Shown here: one piece after another, positions 28,726 through 37,260 of the stretch
Layout of the letters: every line of letters starts with the position of its first letter
Position numbering within the stretch: the first letter of the stretch is position 1
Position numbers and translations under genes: made by a program
Assembly: GCF_013911755.1 (NCBI RefSeq)
Contig: NZ_JACESP010000026.1
Location: 1-51,316, forward strand
Length of the DNA: 51,316 bases
Direction of reading: 5' to 3'
DNA from: Sphingosinicella sp.
GTDB lineage: Bacteria; Pseudomonadota; Alphaproteobacteria; Sphingomonadales; Sphingomonadaceae
Notes under the pieces: model-generated
What the model saw: the letters and a program-made list of their open reading frames with translations, nothing else
Database searches by the model: none
What the model was told of the DNA's origin: nothing

Positions 28726-28985
28726 AAAATTACCTCCCGATCTCGCGTCTCACCGTCCTCGTGGTCAGTAGAGCCGACAGCATGACATGGCCGTGGCCTG
28801 TCGCCATACAACGGTATAACCCTTTATCGAAGCGCCATTAGCTGCAACCTGACACGCAGGCAACGCCCCACGCTAGGAAAAGCTGCACGCCCCGCCCAGA
28901 TGCCGGAGAAGCTGATCAAGGGCTACTTGCCCTTCCTTGGTCCTTGCGGCAAGGCCGTCTCAGAGGGCAATCTACGGAGTAGGCT
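28726..28985. promoter_or_regulatory. Divergent control region between wzz and ugd
   Basis: A 260-bp gap separates the divergent starts of the wzz-like gene and ugd, so promoters for both directions should lie here. On the ugd side two small perfect hairpins are seen, AAGGGC/GCCCTT (28918-28934) and CCTTG/CAAGG (28942-28954), followed by GGAG before the ATG. No convincing -35/-10 pair or operator was identified. Confidence 0.35.
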
Positions 28986-30323
28986 ATGCAAATTGTAATG
29001 ATCGGTAGCGGGTACGTAGGCCTCGTGTCTGGAACCTGTTTTGCGGAATTCGGTCACAGCGTCGTCTGCATCGACAGCAATTCCTCCGTAATTGAAAAGC
29101 TCCAAGCTGGCGTCATTCCTATCTTCGAGCCCGGCCTCGACACGCTGGTTGCTCGAAATATAAAAGCCGGAAGGTTGCGCTTTTCATCAGATACGGCATC
29201 CGCCGTCGCAGCCACGGATGCCGTTTTCATCGCCGTCGGAACACCATCGCGACGGGGCGACGGGCATGCAGACCTCACCCACGTTTATGCTGCGGCGCGC
29301 GAAATTGCATCTGCAGCCCCCGATGGCTGCGTAATTGTCGACAAATCGACAGTCCCTGTGGGTACGGCGCGCGAAGTTGAAGCCATATGCCGGGAAGTGG
29401 CGCCCGATAAACAGCTTAGCGTGGCATCCAACCCGGAATTTCTTCGGGAAGGATCAGCAATTGAGGATTTCATGCGCCCCGATCGGGTGATTTGCGGTGT
29501 AAACGACCCGAAAGCGGAATCTGTGTTGCGCGCGATCTACCGGCCGCTTTCGCTGAGAGAGACCCCTTTGGTTTTCACCGATCGCGAAACGGCCGAAGTG
29601 ATCAAGTATGCAGCAAATGCGTTTCTCGCGATAAAAATAAGCTTTATCAATGAGATAGCAAACCTGTGCGAGGCCGTCGGCGCGAATGTTCAGGATGTTG
29701 CGAAAGGCATAGGCCTTGACAAGAGAATTGGACCGAAATTTCTTCACCCAGGGCCCGGCTACGGCGGCTCCTGTTTTCCCAAAGATACGCTTGCACTTCT
29801 GCGAACGGCGCACTCCAACGGGGTACCGCTTAAGATCGTTACCGCTGCGACAGAAGTGAATAACACGCGCAAAGAAGAGATGGTTGAGCGTGTAGTCCGG
29901 CTCTGCGGCGGCTCAGTTGCGGGAAAGAAGATCGCTGTCCTTGGCGTTACCTTCAAACCCAATACAGACGATATGCGAGAGGCGCCTTCACTGGTGATGA
30001 TACCCTCCTGGCAGGCCGCAGGAGCACAAATCTCAGCATACGACCCGCAAGGACGGGAGCAGGCAGACAAGTATTTTTCAGGAGTGAACTGGGCGAACGA
30101 TCCCTACGAAGCTCTTGTAGGGGCCGACGCCGCCGTACTGCTAACCGAATGGAATGAGTTGCGGGCACTCGATTTAGCCAAGGTAAAGGCTCAGCTCAAA
30201 TCACCCCTTTTTATCGACTTGCGAAACGTTTACCCGCCCGAGGACATGCGATCTGCAGGATTGCATTATCACTCGATCGGTCGCCCGGGCCGAGACACAG
30301 GGGCACGATCACTTCCGGCCTAG
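28986..30323 (+). CDS. ugd: UDP-glucose 6-dehydrogenase
   Basis: Oxidises UDP-glucose to UDP-glucuronate with two NAD+. 445 residues: NAD-binding GSGYVGLVSGTCFAEFG at the N-terminus, FIAVGTPS, the substrate segment KYAANAFLAIKISFINEIA, and catalytic cysteine C263 in GYGGSCFPKD. The C-terminal FKPNTDDMREAPS is also present. A ribosome site GGAG precedes the ATG. It is transcribed away from the rest of the cluster and supplies the uronic acid donor. Together with asnB it suggests a uronamide. It converges with the regulator at 30327 with 3 bp between. Confidence 0.96.
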   Translation: MQIVMIGSGYVGLVSGTCFAEFGHSVVCIDSNSSVIEKLQAGVIPIFEPGLDTLVARNIKAGRLRFSSDTASAVAATDAVFIAVGTPSRRGDGHADLTHVYAAAREIASAAPDGCVIVDKSTVPVGTAREVEAICREVAPDKQLSVASNPEFLREGSAIEDFMRPDRVICGVNDPKAESVLRAIYRPLSLRETPLVFTDRETAEVIKYAANAFLAIKISFINEIANLCEAVGANVQDVAKGIGLDKRIGPKFLHPGPGYGGSCFPKDTLALLRTAHSNGVPLKIVTAATEVNNTRKEEMVERVVRLCGGSVAGKKIAVLGVTFKPNTDDMREAPSLVMIPSWQAAGAQISAYDPQGREQADKYFSGVNWANDPYEALVGADAAVLLTEWNELRALDLAKVKAQLKSPLFIDLRNVYPPEDMRSAGLHYHSIGRPGRDTGARSLPA

Positions 30324-30326
30324 CTC

Positions 30327-31757
30327 TCAGCCCGCATGGCCGAACTGAACGGGGTTCGGACCGCGCTGCTTTTCATCGATGATGAGGCTGCTGTTCGCGG
30401 GGGGCCGAGCGCGTTGGCGACAATGCGGCCGCTCGCAAAGTTCGCAGCCGAGACCGATCGGCGTCGCCTCGCCACTGCCGAGATCGAGCCCGCGCGCGTA
30501 GACGAGGCCGTGTGCGTGGCGCGCCTCGCAGCCGAGCGCGATCGCGTACTCGGGGCGGACGCCGCCGTAGGGCTGCGCGTAGGCGCGCACGGTGCGGGCG
30601 ATCGACACGTATTTTGCGCCGTCCTCCATCTCGACGAGCTGGCGCAGGATTTGCCCCGGGCGCTCGAACGCCTTGTGCAGCGTCCAAAGCGGGCAGTTGC
30701 CGCCGTGGCGCGAAAAGGGAAAGCCCCCTGCGGAGAAGCGCTTGGAGATGTTGCCGGCGCGGTCGACGCGGACGAGGAAGAAGGGAATGCCTCGCGCGCC
30801 GGGGCGCTGCAGCGTGGTCAGCCGATGCGCGACCTGCTCCAGCCCCGCGCTGAACCGCGCCTGCAGCAGGTCGAGGTCGTAGCCGGTCGCCTCGCAGGCC
30901 GTATGGAAGCGGCCGTAGGGCATCATCAGGGCGGCGGCGAAATAATTGGCGAGGTTCTGGACGAGCAGCCGCTCCGAGGCCGCATCGGGCATCCCGGCAC
31001 GCGCGACGATCGCGTCGATTTCCCCGCGGCCTTCGGAAAGCGCTAGCTGGTAGGCCGCCTGAAAACTGCGCGAGGCGGGATCCAGCAGCTCCGAAAGCTG
31101 GAGCTGGCGGCCGTGGAGATCGAGGCGGCGCAGCAGCTCGGGCATCACCTCGGCGGGCAGGATGCGCACCGTGAGGCCGTGGCGGGCGCGCAGTCTGTCG
31201 CTGACCGCCGCGAAGAAATCCGGTGCCGCGAGGCGTAGCTCGTCGGCCAGCGCCTCCGCGCGGGCTTCAAGCTCCGGGAAATGGTTGCGGCGGTCCTGAA
31301 TGAACGCGCGGACGAGCTCGAGCGGCCCGTCGCCTTGCGGCGCTTCGGCGCCCGTACCGCTGCTGCGCGCATCGCGAAGCGCGCTTCGCAGCCGCACGAT
31401 CGCCTGTGCAATGCCGGGTGAAGCCGCGACAAATTCCTGCACTTCGGCGCGGCCAACATCGAGGCCTTTGAGCAACGGATCGGCGAGCGCTTCGGAGACG
31501 TCGAGTGCGAGGCGGTCGTCGTCGGCGCCGGTGAGCTGGCGGAGGTCAAGATTATACTGATGCGACAGCTTGAGCAGAAACGGTGCGGTCAGGGGGCGCT
31601 GGTTGCGTTCAATGAGGTTCAAATAGGAAATCGAGACGCCCAGCTCCTCGGCCATGCGCGTCTGCGTGAGACCGAGCTGGCTGCGCAGGCGGCGCACGCG
31701 GGGCCCGGCGAAGAGCTTCCCGCGCGGTTCGGCAGTGTCGATTGCGATGCTCGCCAT
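30327..31757 (-). CDS. XRE-family regulator of the ScfR/RamB type (HTH, IrrE-like, DUF2083)
   Basis: 476 residues from the ATG at 31757. The N-terminal helix-turn-helix (RVRRLRSQLGLTQTRMAEELGVSISYLNLIER) is followed by a long linker and then an ImmA/IrrE-like domain. Its usual HExxH zinc motif is absent (QLALSEGRGEID at that place). The C-terminal short-chain fatty acyl regulator domain (DUF2083) carries a cysteine cluster, CELCERPHC. Members control glyoxylate and short-chain acyl-CoA metabolism, for example RamB in corynebacteria. The divergent neighbour is isocitrate lyase, so it is very probably its regulator. Confidence 0.85.
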   Translation of the reverse strand: MASIAIDTAEPRGKLFAGPRVRRLRSQLGLTQTRMAEELGVSISYLNLIERNQRPLTAPFLLKLSHQYNLDLRQLTGADDDRLALDVSEALADPLLKGLDVGRAEVQEFVAASPGIAQAIVRLRSALRDARSSGTGAEAPQGDGPLELVRAFIQDRRNHFPELEARAEALADELRLAAPDFFAAVSDRLRARHGLTVRILPAEVMPELLRRLDLHGRQLQLSELLDPASRSFQAAYQLALSEGRGEIDAIVARAGMPDAASERLLVQNLANYFAAALMMPYGRFHTACEATGYDLDLLQARFSAGLEQVAHRLTTLQRPGARGIPFFLVRVDRAGNISKRFSAGGFPFSRHGGNCPLWTLHKAFERPGQILRQLVEMEDGAKYVSIARTVRAYAQPYGGVRPEYAIALGCEARHAHGLVYARGLDLGSGEATPIGLGCELCERPHCRQRARPPANSSLIIDEKQRGPNPVQFGHAG

Positions 31758-31973
31758 TTGTATGTCTCTTTTACTTTTTAACAACCAAGACACGAAATTT
31801 ACAGACACTTACACACGTTTTTTACACGATCCGCTTGCTGCGAGTAGGGGAAAGACCACAAGGCATCAATAGCAGATTTACAGGGCACTGCGATTCGCCA
31901 GGGTTCATCTGAAGCCCCGTTTCCGCGCTGCAATGTAAAAAGACTGTGAATGGTTAACACGGAGTCATACACG
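31758..31973. promoter_or_regulatory. Divergent promoter region of regulator and aceA
   Basis: 216 bp separate the start codons. The segment is AT-rich near the regulator side, with repeated T-tracts ending in TAC or TTTAC (around 31780, 31835 and, inverted, 31932). These could be operator half-sites for the ScfR-like protein, but the match is too loose to name a site. A ribosome site CGGAG lies nine bases before the aceA ATG. Confidence 0.4.
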
Positions 31974-33266
31974 ATGAGCGCCCAGCCGACCTTCGAATCG
32001 CTGATCCCCTCTGCCCCTGCCGGCCGCTTCGACGGCATCAAGCGCCCGTACACGCCCGCCGATGTGGAACGTCTGCGCGGTTCGTTCCCGATCGCCTACA
32101 CGCTCGCCGAGCGCGGCGCGAACAAGCTGTGGGAGCTGTTGAAGACGGAACCCTACATCAATTCGCTGGGCGCGCTTTCGGGCAACCAGGCGATGCAGAT
32201 GGTGCGCGCGGGCCTGAAGGCCATCTATCTTTCGGGCTGGCAGGTCGCCGCCGACGCCAACACGGCGGGCGCGATGTACCCCGACCAGTCGCTCTACCCC
32301 GCGAACGCCGGACCCGAGCTTGCCCGCAAGATCAACAACACGCTGATGCGCGCCGACCAGATCGAGCATTCCGAAGGCGGCGCCAAGCGCGACTGGTTCG
32401 CACCGATTGTCGCCGACGCCGAGGCCGGCTTCGGCGGACCGCTCAACTGCTTCGAAATCATGAAGGCGTACATCGCGGCGGGCGCCTCGGGCGTCCACTA
32501 CGAAGACCAGCTCGCCTCTGAAAAGAAGTGCGGCCACCTTGGCGGCAAGGTGCTGATCCCGACGCAGGCGCACATCCGCAACCTCGACGCCGCGCGCCTC
32601 GCCGCCGACGTCTGCGGCGTGCCGACCGTGATCTGCGCCCGCACGGACGCCGAGAGCGCCAAGCTCATCACCAGCGACATCGACGAGCGTGACCGCGAGT
32701 TCCTGACCGGCGAACGCACGCCTGAAGGCTTCTTCCGCCTGAAGGATGGCACCGGCGTCGATCATTGCATCAAGCGCGGCCTCGCTTTCGCCGAGCACGC
32801 CGACCTCTTGTGGTGGGAAACCTCGGTTCCCAACCTCGACGACGCGCGCCGCTTCGCCGAAGCGATCAAGAAGGTCTTCCCGAACAAGATGCTGGCGTAC
32901 AACTGCTCGCCGAGCTTCAACTGGGAAAAGAACCTCGATAAGGACACGATCGCCAAGTACCAGCGCGAGCTGGGCGCGATGGGCTACAAGTACCAGTTCG
33001 TGACGCTCGCCGGTTTCCACCAGCTGAACTTCGGCATGTACGAGCTGGCACGCGGCTACAAGGATCGCGGCATGGCGGCCTATTCCGAGCTGCAGCAGGC
33101 CGAGTTCGCCGCGGAAGCCAACGGCTACACCGCGACGCGCCACCAGCGCGAAGTCGGCACCGGCTATTTCGACATGGTCGCGACGACGCTCGCAGGCGGC
33201 GAAAGCTCGACGACGGCACTCGCCGAATCGACCGAAGCCGATCAGTTCAAGAAAGACGCGGCATAA
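31974..33266 (+). CDS. aceA: Isocitrate lyase
   Basis: Cleaves isocitrate to glyoxylate and succinate, the first step of the glyoxylate shunt used on acetate and fatty acids. The catalytic cysteine C186 lies in the signature KKCGHLGGK, with the metal-binding DAEAGFGG before it and NCSPSFNW after. 430 residues is the normal bacterial length. The ATG at 31974 is preceded by CGGAG; an upstream GTG/ATG in frame (31950) lacks a site. Malate synthase is not in the window. A strong terminator follows. Confidence 0.97.
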   Translation: MSAQPTFESLIPSAPAGRFDGIKRPYTPADVERLRGSFPIAYTLAERGANKLWELLKTEPYINSLGALSGNQAMQMVRAGLKAIYLSGWQVAADANTAGAMYPDQSLYPANAGPELARKINNTLMRADQIEHSEGGAKRDWFAPIVADAEAGFGGPLNCFEIMKAYIAAGASGVHYEDQLASEKKCGHLGGKVLIPTQAHIRNLDAARLAADVCGVPTVICARTDAESAKLITSDIDERDREFLTGERTPEGFFRLKDGTGVDHCIKRGLAFAEHADLLWWETSVPNLDDARRFAEAIKKVFPNKMLAYNCSPSFNWEKNLDKDTIAKYQRELGAMGYKYQFVTLAGFHQLNFGMYELARGYKDRGMAAYSELQQAEFAAEANGYTATRHQREVGTGYFDMVATTLAGGESSTTALAESTEADQFKKDAA

Positions 33267-33293
33267 GCCTACCCAATCACCGGGGAGGGTGAC

Positions 33294-33331
33294 GAAGCGC
33301 CCGTCGGGACAACCGGCGGGCGCTTCTTTTT
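33294..33331 (+). terminator. Rho-independent terminator of aceA
   Basis: A 14-bp stem with a single G-T pair (GAAGCGCCCGTCGG and CCGGCGGGCGCTTC) and a 5-base loop, ending in TTTTT, starts 27 bp after the aceA stop. It is a textbook intrinsic terminator on the plus strand and isolates aceA from the VOC gene. Confidence 0.88.
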
Positions 33332-33397
33332 GCATGTCGCGTATCCGTCACAAACGCGGTGCAAGGATGCGGGTCAGATCAAACGCCGGAGCCAGCG

Positions 33398-33871
33398 ATG
33401 ACCCGATTCAACCCGAAGCCGCAGGACGCGCCGTGGCTGACCCCCTATCTGGTTCTCACCGATTGGGTGGACAATCGCCGCTACTACGAGAAAGTGTTCG
33501 GCTTCGAGCTGGGCCTCGTGCTCGACGGTCCCGGCCATATGCCGATCCACGCTGAGTTCCGCTACAAAGGCCAGCTGCTCTTCATGTGTGCGCCCGAAGG
33601 CACCGGCGGCAGCCCCATCCGCAGCCCGCGCTCCGAAGCGCTCGATCATTCGCCGGTCAGCTTCTGCGTCTACGTTGACGATGTGGACGCCTTCACCAAT
33701 CATGCGCTCGAAGCGGGCGGCATCATGACGGAAGAGCCTGCCGACCAGTTCTACGGCGAGCGCCGCGTCGTCTTCACCGACCCTTCGGGCTACACGTGGA
33801 TGTTCATGTCGAACATCAAGGCGATGAGCGAGGACGAGATCCGCGCCGCCGCTTCAGCGATGGCCGACTAG
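33398..33871 (+). CDS. VOC (glyoxalase/bleomycin-resistance) superfamily protein, PhnB-like
   Basis: 157 residues with the paired beta-alpha-beta-beta-beta modules of the vicinal oxygen chelate fold. Examples are PYLVLTDWVDNRRYYEKVFGFEL at the start, and FCVYVDDVDAFTNHALEAGG with FTDPSGYTWMF at the end. It is closest in style to PhnB-type proteins of unknown activity, not to glyoxalase I. GGAG lies eight bases before the ATG. Its 3' end overlaps the convergent regulator gene by 18 bp. The substrate is unknown. Confidence 0.8.
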   Translation: MTRFNPKPQDAPWLTPYLVLTDWVDNRRYYEKVFGFELGLVLDGPGHMPIHAEFRYKGQLLFMCAPEGTGGSPIRSPRSEALDHSPVSFCVYVDDVDAFTNHALEAGGIMTEEPADQFYGERRVVFTDPSGYTWMFMSNIKAMSEDEIRAAASAMAD

Positions 33872-34630
33872 CGCCGCGCGCGTTTCGTCGTCTGCGGGAA
33901 AGAATGTCTCCAGCGACAGTTCGGCGAGCGTCACGTCGGCAGGCGTGCCGAAGTTCGTGATCGTGCTGATGAAGCTGAGCGTGCTGCCCCCCTCGCCGCG
34001 CAGCATCAGCGGCAGAAAGATGCCGGCCGCATCGTGGCCTTCCGCATCCGGTGCATAATCCGCAAGCTCGCGCCAGAGATCGGCAAGCACAGGATCGCCG
34101 GTGGCGAAGGCATCGCGCTGCAGGCGTGTGAGCAGATGGCCGCTCCACGCCGCGCGGTTCACGATACGGGGCGCTAGGCCTTCGGGGTGCATCGCAAGGC
34201 GAAGCACGTTGACGGGCGGTTCAAGAAGATGGGCCGCCGCGCCCCCGAGCAAGGGCCCGATCGCGCCGTTCGCCGCCACCAGTGTCCAGTGCCGATCAAC
34301 GGCGATCGCCGGAAACGGCTCGTGCGCCTTGAGGATATGGTCGACAGCCTGCCGCGCCGCAGCAAGCGCATCGGAAGCAAAGCCGTGCGCGCTGAATGCA
34401 GGCGCATAGCCCGCTGCGAGCAGCATCGCGTTCTGCTCGCGCAGCGGCACCCCTAGCCGGTCCGCCAGCGTCAGAACCATTTCGCGGCTGGGGCGCGAAC
34501 GCCCGGTTTCCACGAAGCTGAGATGCCGCGCCGAAATCTCGGCGTCGAGCGCGAGATCGAGTTGGCTCATGCGCTTGCGTTTGCGCCAGTCGCGAAGGTG
34601 ATCGCCGATCGATGAAGCCTGCGTTGCCAT
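33854..34630 (-). CDS. XRE-family regulator with MmyB-like ligand-binding domain
   Basis: 258 residues. The N-terminal helix-turn-helix (DHLRDWRKRKRMSQLDLALDAEISARHLSFVETGRSRPS) is followed by an MmyB-type PAS-like domain (HILKAHEPFPAIAVDRHWTLVAANGA, then LTRLQRDAFATGDPVLADLWREL). The C-terminal PLMLRGEGGSTLSFISTITNFGTP is typical of this group. Such proteins usually repress or activate an adjacent gene in response to a small ligand. It is divergent from a small membrane protein across a 112-bp gap with a palindromic site. No clear ribosome site precedes the ATG. Confidence 0.87.
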   Translation of the reverse strand: MATQASSIGDHLRDWRKRKRMSQLDLALDAEISARHLSFVETGRSRPSREMVLTLADRLGVPLREQNAMLLAAGYAPAFSAHGFASDALAAARQAVDHILKAHEPFPAIAVDRHWTLVAANGAIGPLLGGAAAHLLEPPVNVLRLAMHPEGLAPRIVNRAAWSGHLLTRLQRDAFATGDPVLADLWRELADYAPDAEGHDAAGIFLPLMLRGEGGSTLSFISTITNFGTPADVTLAELSLETFFPADDETRAALVGHR

Positions 34631-34663
34631 GACCCGAACATAACGGCGCGGGGCATGTTTCCA

Positions 34664-34680
34664 ATTACCTCCGGGGTAAT
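34664..34680. promoter_or_regulatory. Palindromic operator ATTACC-n5-GGTAAT
   Basis: A 17-bp palindrome (ATTACC, TCCGG, GGTAAT) with 7 of 8 base pairs matched around a central C lies 34 bp upstream of the regulator ATG and 63 bp upstream of the divergent membrane-protein ATG. Position and symmetry fit an operator of the XRE dimer. Confidence 0.6.
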
Positions 34681-34742
34681 CGACACGCCTCCACGGCAAA
34701 AGGCAGGCTTGGCGGCGTTCAACATGCTCAAGGAGAATCGCC

Positions 34743-35144
34743 ATGTCCCTTAGTCCTGACAGCGCCCTGCGCCGCGCCCTGATGCTCGATGCCGTCATGT
34801 CCGGCGCCTGCGCGATCCTGCTGCTGGCGGGCGCAAGCGCGCTTGCCGGGCTGCTCGGCCTTCCCGAAACCTTGCTCTTCGCGTCGGGTCTCGTCTTCGT
34901 GCCGTTCGTCGCACTGCTGTTGTGGTTGATGCGCGCCGCAAGTCCGCCCGCGGCAGGCGTTCGCGCCGTCATCGCCATCAATCTGGCCTGGGCCGCGTCG
35001 AGCGCCGCCCTGCTGCTTTCGGGTCTCGTCGATCCGACGCCGCTTGGCACGGCGTTCGTGATCGTGCAGGCGGCCGCGGTGCTGGTCTTCGCCGCGCTTC
35101 AGATCGGCGCGCTCAAACGGACGGCGTCCCTCCGGGCGGCGTGA
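34743..35144 (+). CDS. Small four-helix membrane protein, function unknown
   Basis: 133 residues with four hydrophobic helices (about 18-37, 43-63, 73-94 and 103-123) and short charged ends. I recognise no catalytic or transport motif. A strong ribosome site AAGGAG precedes the ATG. It is divergent from the XRE/MmyB-like regulator and shares the palindromic operator, so it is the likely target gene. Its 3' end overlaps the convergent EamA gene by 32 bp. Confidence 0.8.
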   Translation: MSLSPDSALRRALMLDAVMSGACAILLLAGASALAGLLGLPETLLFASGLVFVPFVALLLWLMRAASPPAAGVRAVIAINLAWAASSAALLLSGLVDPTPLGTAFVIVQAAAVLVFAALQIGALKRTASLRAA

Positions 35145-36045
35145 CACCGCCGCCCGCGGGCGGCACGCGCTTTTCAACCGGTGGCCGGGCCGCGCTCGGC
35201 CGCCGAACAAGGATGATCGCCGCGAACAGGATCGCGACACCCGTGGCGGCAACCGGCGTCAAAATCTCCGCGAACCACACATAGCCGAACACCGCCGCGA
35301 ACGCGGGCTGGATCAGCAGTCCGATACCGCTCGCGAGCGGCGGCAGGTGCGGCAGCGCGTAAACAATGAGCCCCTGCCCGATCACCTGGCTGCCAAGCGC
35401 AAGCAGGACCACGGGCACCCAGTCCCGAGGCCAGAACGCGCCCGGCGCCAGCAACGCCAGCGGGAGCATGAACAGCGCCCCCGCGAGCGTCACCGGAGCG
35501 AGCGTCGCCATCGCGGAAAGACCGCCGCGCGCGCGATCGATGACGACGAGATAGGCCGTGTAAAAGACCGCCGCGACGAAACAGAGCAGATCGCCGAGAA
35601 GATGATCGGCGGACAGGCTCGCCGACTGGCCCATCAGAAGCGCGATGCCGATCGCGGCCATCACCAGCGAAAGCGCGGCCATGGGCGTCGGCCAGCGGCG
35701 CATGACGAAATAGCCCCAGATCGGGAACAGGAACGCCGCGCTGTTTGCGATGATCGTGGCGTTCGCGAGCACCGTGTAGCCGATGCCGAGATGCCACGCG
35801 ACGAGGTCCGCCGCGAAGAAGAAGCCGGCGAGGAGCAGCCACGGCAGGCTCTGGCGCGGCGGCAATAGCGGTGCCTGCCGGTCCGCAAGGCGGGCGAGCC
35901 CATAGAGCAGCGGCACGGCAAGCGCCAGCCGCCAGAACGCGGACTGGACCACACCGACGTCGGCCAGGCGCACAAGGAGCGGCCCCGCCGAGAGCATGGC
36001 ACTGCCTGTCAGAAACAGCGGGAAGGCGAAGCGGGGAGTTTTCAT
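35113..36045 (-). CDS. EamA/DMT-family transporter
   Basis: 310 residues with ten hydrophobic helices in two EamA repeats of five, typical of drug/metabolite transporters at the inner membrane. Supporting segments are FFFAADLVAWHLGIGYTVLANATIIANSAAF in the first repeat and SQVIGQGLIVYALPHLPPLASG in the second. The start at 36045 (MKTPRFAFPLFL) puts the first helix directly at the N-terminus; the open frame upstream is unsupported. The substrate is unknown; relatives export amino acids or metabolites. It is divergent from the Old Yellow Enzyme gene with about 85 bp between. Confidence 0.87.
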   Translation of the reverse strand: MKTPRFAFPLFLTGSAMLSAGPLLVRLADVGVVQSAFWRLALAVPLLYGLARLADRQAPLLPPRQSLPWLLLAGFFFAADLVAWHLGIGYTVLANATIIANSAAFLFPIWGYFVMRRWPTPMAALSLVMAAIGIALLMGQSASLSADHLLGDLLCFVAAVFYTAYLVVIDRARGGLSAMATLAPVTLAGALFMLPLALLAPGAFWPRDWVPVVLLALGSQVIGQGLIVYALPHLPPLASGIGLLIQPAFAAVFGYVWFAEILTPVAATGVAILFAAIILVRRPSAARPPVEKRVPPAGGGVTPPGGTPSV

Positions 36046-36130
36046 TGGCGCGGCAATACCTAATCTTGTTTGTCGCCGCCATCCCGCGTTCCCACGTTGC
36101 GGCGGGATGGACACAACAGGAAGGTTCGTG

Positions 36131-37222
36131 ATGCCGACACTCTTCGACCCCGTTCAGTTCGGCGCAATCAGCGCCGACAACCGCATTCTGATGGCCCCGC
36201 TCACCCGCGCGCGCGCCGACCGAGACGGCGTCCCGCAGGCGTTCGTGAAGGACTATTACGTCCAGCGCTCGGGCGCAGGCCTCATCATTGCCGAAGCGAC
36301 TGGCATTTCCCGGCAGGGCCTCGGCTGGCCGAACGCGCCGGGTATCTGGTCGGAAGCGCAGATCGAAGCCTGGAAGCCGGTGACGGCGGCGGTGCACGCG
36401 GCGGGCGGCAAGATCATCTCCCAGCTCTGGCATATGGGCCGTCTCGTTCACCCCTCGGTGAGCGGCATGGAGCCGGTGTCATCAAGCGCGATCCAGGCAC
36501 CCCACTATGCCCACACTTATGAAGGCAAGAAGGACTATGTCGTCCCGCACGTCCTGACAAAGGACGAAATCGCCGGTATCGTTTCCGACTATGCCGTCGC
36601 TGCCCGCAACGCGATCCGTGCCGGGTTCGACGGCATCCAGCTCCACGGCGCGAACGGCTACCTGATCGACCAGTTCCTGCGCGACAATTCCAATACGCGC
36701 GAGGACGAATACGGCGGCAGCCCGGAGAACCGGACGCGCTTCCTGAATGAGGTGCTGGACGCGGTAATCGCCGAGATCGGCGCCGACCGCACGGCGATCC
36801 GCTTTTCGCCGAACGGCAACACGCAAGGCACCGACGACAGCGACCCCGCGACGCTGTTCGACATCGTTGCGCGCCAGCTGGCCGGACGCGGACTCGCCTT
36901 CGTGGAACTGCGCGAGCAGCGCCCGGACGGCACGTTCGGAAAATCGGACGTGCCGCTCGTATCCCCGTCGTTCCGGAAGCTCTACGATGGTCCGTTGGTG
37001 CTGAACAACGACATCACGCCCGCGATGGCGGCGGAGATCGTCGAGAGCGGCAAGGCCGACGCCGTCGCCTTCGGTCGTCCGTTCATCGCGAACCCCGACC
37101 TGCCACTACGCATCAAGGACGGGCATCCGCTCGCGACCGAAGACTACAAGCTCTGGTACACGAACGGCACCGAGGGCTACACCGACTATCCGACGTGGGA
37201 ACAGGCGCAGGCCGCAGCCTGA
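36131..37222 (+). CDS. Old Yellow Enzyme family ene-reductase (NemA-like)
   Basis: FMN-dependent alkene reductase of 363 residues, reducing activated double bonds, quinones or nitro-esters with NAD(P)H. Key residues are visible: the LWHMGRLVHPS loop, substrate-binding H172 and N175 and proton donor Y177 in LHGANGYLIDQFL, then the EYGGSPENRTRF segment. The C-terminal AVAFGRPFIANPDLP binds the FMN phosphate. The start at 36131 has AGGAAGG upstream. A physiological substrate is not evident from neighbours. Confidence 0.93.
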   Translation: MPTLFDPVQFGAISADNRILMAPLTRARADRDGVPQAFVKDYYVQRSGAGLIIAEATGISRQGLGWPNAPGIWSEAQIEAWKPVTAAVHAAGGKIISQLWHMGRLVHPSVSGMEPVSSSAIQAPHYAHTYEGKKDYVVPHVLTKDEIAGIVSDYAVAARNAIRAGFDGIQLHGANGYLIDQFLRDNSNTREDEYGGSPENRTRFLNEVLDAVIAEIGADRTAIRFSPNGNTQGTDDSDPATLFDIVARQLAGRGLAFVELREQRPDGTFGKSDVPLVSPSFRKLYDGPLVLNNDITPAMAAEIVESGKADAVAFGRPFIANPDLPLRIKDGHPLATEDYKLWYTNGTEGYTDYPTWEQAQAAA

Positions 37223-37232
37223 CACGAGAGCG

Positions 37233-37256
37233 CCCCCTCCCTTGAAGGAGGGGGCA
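37233..37256. terminator. GC-rich hairpin between convergent OYE and infC genes
   Basis: A 9-bp perfect stem GCCCCCTCC / GGAGGGGGC with a 6-base loop fills the 38-bp gap between the two stop codons. No T-run follows on either strand, so it may end transcription only weakly, or protect 3' ends in both directions. Confidence 0.5.
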
Positions 37257-37260
37257 GCCC

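Noticed and set aside
31965-33335. A 456-codon open frame on the minus strand
   Set aside because: Antisense to aceA and crossing its terminator; a composition artefact.
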